Below, in pieces: positions 22,217-24,166 of a stretch of 24,166 bases of DNA. The notes under the pieces are model-generated. The model made no database searches. It was not told where the DNA came from and was given only the letters and a program-made list of their open reading frames with translations. The translations under genes and the position numbers were made by a program. Each line of letters opens with the position of its first letter. Position 1 is the first letter of the stretch. This stretch comes from Flavobacteriales bacterium UBA2426 (lineage in GTDB: Bacteria; Bacteroidota; Bacteroidia; Flavobacteriales_F; PHOS-HE28), in NCBI GenBank assembly GCA_002342985.1, contig DDRC01000227.1:38190-62355 (forward strand), written 5' to 3'.

Positions 22217-24166
22217 ATGAACGTTTCATTACTCAAGCACGTGGCCGTCGCCGCTTGCTTCGCCATCCCGAGCATCCTGCTCGCACAGCCCGCCAATGAC
22301 GATTGCGTCGGTGCAATCGAACTCTTCCCTGACGGAGCATGCACTCCGGTATCCGGTACCGTATCCGGTGCCACGCAGAGCACCCCGGGCACGGTGTCGT
22401 GCGATGGCTTCGGGGCGACCCCCGATGATGATGTCTGGTACCGGTTCACGGCCACGAACGCGGCCCATTCGATCCGCGTGGCCGGCAGCCCCTCCTTCGA
22501 TGCCGTGATCCAGCTGCTCTCCGGCTCCTGCGACGGCACGCCCATCGTCTGCCGCGATGTGGTGAGCGCCGGCGGGGTTGAGGTCCTCAATGCCACAGGG
22601 CTCATCGTGGGCACGGAGTACCTGATCCGCGTGTTCCATTGGGCGGCCACGCCCCCCGCCACGCCGGATTTCACCATCTGCATCGATGAGCCCGCAGTGC
22701 CGGCGAATGATGAATGCGCCGGTGCGGTGGAACTGGTTCCCGCGCCCGTATGCACGCCTGTGGCGGGCAATGTGGCCAATGCCACGCAATCGATCCCGGG
22801 AACCGTGCTGTGCGATGGCTTCAACGCCACACCGAATGATGATGTCTGGTACCGCTTCACAGCCACCAGCGATGCGCACACGATCACCGTGGCCGGCGGA
22901 GCAGCGTTCGATGCGGTCATCCAGCTCCGCTCCGGCGCCTGCGATGGAGCGCCCATCGTATGCCGCGATGTGGCCGCTACCGGCCAGCCCGAAGTGCTCA
23001 ATGCCACCGGGCTCACCATCGGTGAGCAGTACCTGGTGCGGGTCTTCCACTGGGCCGCATCGGTTCCCGCCACCACCGCCTTCACCATCTGCCTCGAAGG
23101 GCCCGAGCCTGCCGTGTGCGAGGCGGATGCCAGCACCCTTTCGCCCAATCGCCCGGAGGTCTGCTTCGAGGATGGCCCGACGCTCATCGATGCAGCTTTT
23201 GATGTGCCGCCCACCGTGCCTGCGGGCTTCGAGGTGGTCCATGTGCTCACCGAGGGCCCGGGCCTCGTCATCCTGGCCACTTCGCCTGCTCCGGCGTTCA
23301 CGGTGGATGCGCTCGGCAACTACACCATCCATACGCTGGTCTACGACCCCGCGACGCTCGACCTGGGCATTATCGAGCCGGGCGTCACCACCGGATTCGA
23401 TGTGAATGCACTGCTCCTGCAGGGGGGCGGCTCCATCTGCGGCAGCCTCGATGTGGTCGGCGCCGCGATTGCCGTCATCGTCTGCACGGAATGCGAAGCG
23501 GATGCGGGCACCCTTACGGCGGATGCGTCGACCGTGTGCCTCGATGCGGGTGCGGCCGATATCACGGCCACGCCTGATGGCAATGCGGTGGTGCCCCTCG
23601 GCTTCGAGGTGATCTATGTGCTTACGCAGGGCAACGACCTCGTCATCCAGCAGGTGGCCACCGATCCGGCCTTCACCGTTGCGGAGGCGGGTGATTACAC
23701 GGTGCATACCCTGGTCTACGACCCGGCCACCCTCGATCTCGGCATCGTGGAGCTCGGCGTCACCACCGGCGGGGAGGTGAACGCCCTGCTGGTCCAGGGC
23801 GGCGGTGCGATCTGCGGCAGCCTTGATGTCGCCGGGGCGGCCGTGACCGCGGAGGAATGCTTAGCCTGCGACGCGGATGCCGGCACCATCACTCCCGATG
23901 CGAGCAGCGTCTGCCTGGAGGGCGGCGCCGCGGACATCACAGCTACGCACGACGGCAATAGTGTAGTGCCCGATGGCTATCAGCAGGCCTATGTCCTCAC
24001 CCAAGGTCCTGGCCTGGTGATCCTGGCGGCCGGCACCACCCCCGCGTTCCCCGTTACCGAGGCCGGCATCTATACCATCCATACGCTGGTCTATGATCCC
24101 GCCACGCTCGACCTGGGCATCATCGAGTTCGGCGTTACCACGGGCTTCGACGTGAATGCGCTGCTC
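22217..24166 (+). CDS. Secreted modular repeat protein, runs off the window (5' part)
   Basis: An open frame of 650 codons with no stop before the window ends. The signal peptide (MNVSLLKHVAVAACFAIPSI, cleaved near LLAQ, about residue 24) is followed by two NDxC modules (about 25-161 and 162-298: PANDDCVGA; PANDECAGA; each with DDVWYRFTAT, FDAVIQL.SG.CDG.PIVCRDV and LIRVFHWAA-like strands). From Cys301 a different 125-residue repeat begins, restarting at exactly Cys426 and Cys551. Each copy contains CxADAxT, a VLT-Q/E-G strand, YTIHTLVYDPATLDLGI, GVTTG, VNALLxQGGG and ICGSLDV. It is probably another T9SS cargo, inferred from its neighbours and signal peptide; the C-terminus is not visible. 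The total length may be very large. Function unknown; a surface adhesin or filament-like role is a guess. Confidence 0.85.
   Translation, partial: MNVSLLKHVAVAACFAIPSILLAQPANDDCVGAIELFPDGACTPVSGTVSGATQSTPGTVSCDGFGATPDDDVWYRFTATNAAHSIRVAGSPSFDAVIQLLSGSCDGTPIVCRDVVSAGGVEVLNATGLIVGTEYLIRVFHWAATPPATPDFTICIDEPAVPANDECAGAVELVPAPVCTPVAGNVANATQSIPGTVLCDGFNATPNDDVWYRFTATSDAHTITVAGGAAFDAVIQLRSGACDGAPIVCRDVAATGQPEVLNATGLTIGEQYLVRVFHWAASVPATTAFTICLEGPEPAVCEADASTLSPNRPEVCFEDGPTLIDAAFDVPPTVPAGFEVVHVLTEGPGLVILATSPAPAFTVDALGNYTIHTLVYDPATLDLGIIEPGVTTGFDVNALLLQGGGSICGSLDVVGAAIAVIVCTECEADAGTLTADASTVCLDAGAADITATPDGNAVVPLGFEVIYVLTQGNDLVIQQVATDPAFTVAEAGDYTVHTLVYDPATLDLGIVELGVTTGGEVNALLVQGGGAICGSLDVAGAAVTAEECLACDADAGTITPDASSVCLEGGAADITATHDGNSVVPDGYQQAYVLTQGPGLVILAAGTTPAFPVTEAGIYTIHTLVYDPATLDLGIIEFGVTTGFDVNALL
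22289..23110 (+). repeat. Two NDxC modules in the partial cargo 4
   Basis: Modules of 137 codons start at 22289 and 22700. They are close in sequence, sharing DDVWYRFTAT, a CDG-PIVCRDV segment and a FHWAA strand, and are nearer to the modules of cargo 1 than to those of cargo 3. Confidence 0.75.
23117..24166 (+). repeat. Exact 375-base-period tandem repeat (125 residues)
   Basis: Copies begin at 23117, 23492 and 23867, each with TGC (Cys); the third is cut off after 100 codons. The period is exactly 375 bases twice. The segment encoding IHTLVYDPATLDLGI and GVTTG...VNALL is best conserved. More copies may lie beyond the right edge. Confidence 0.85.

Noticed and set aside
22207..23707. Two long minus-strand frames (370 and 492 codons) opposite the partial cargo 4
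   Set aside because: The plus strand here has a signal peptide and clearly conserved repeats in one uninterrupted frame; the antisense frames are shadows.
22289..24166. DNA repeats in cargo 4 as a mobile element or CRISPR
   Set aside because: The repeats are in-frame, diverged at third positions and encode protein modules; there are no short identical repeats with unique spacers and no transposase.

Overview
The window comes from a GC-rich member of the Bacteroidota, probably a Flavobacteriales-like lineage known mainly from environmental genomes (that placement is inference). Evidence: three complete secreted proteins end in type IX secretion (T9SS) type A sorting domains; start codons lack Shine-Dalgarno sequences; several genes carry TAnnTTTG/TAnnTTCG-like -7 elements; and GEVED and 'NDxC' adhesion-type modules are present. 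GC is visibly high throughout, which creates many long spurious antisense reading frames.

Layout. 1-2335: the 3' end of a tRNA-Ala(GGC), its terminator, a fructosamine-kinase-family protein (+) and a convergent Kv-beta-type aldo/keto reductase (-), then a 372-base gap that may hold a structured RNA with a terminator. 2336-7425: an OmpR-type response regulator and its histidine kinase (+, 4-base overlap), meeting head-on a three-gene MacAB/Lol-like exporter operon (-: lipoprotein adaptor, FtsX-type permease, ATPase). 7523-8535: a RidA protein resembling 2-aminomuconate deaminase and a small lipoprotein (+, TGATG junction). 8514-14910: a four-gene minus-strand operon encoding an SLC13-type transporter, a DUF418 membrane protein, a very large DUF2339 membrane protein and a DUF3999 exported protein. 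15118-24166: a cluster of four secreted modular proteins on the plus strand, interrupted by one minus-strand short-chain dehydrogenase whose Tyr/Lys catalytic pair is replaced.

The first two thirds is ordinary housekeeping and envelope biology. The last third is the distinctive part: four consecutive extracellular proteins assembled from related cysteine-containing modules, which look duplicated and shuffled. The last runs off the right edge with an exact 125-residue tandem repeat. The complete ones probably cross the outer membrane by T9SS and are attached to or released from the surface; their ligands cannot be read from the sequence.
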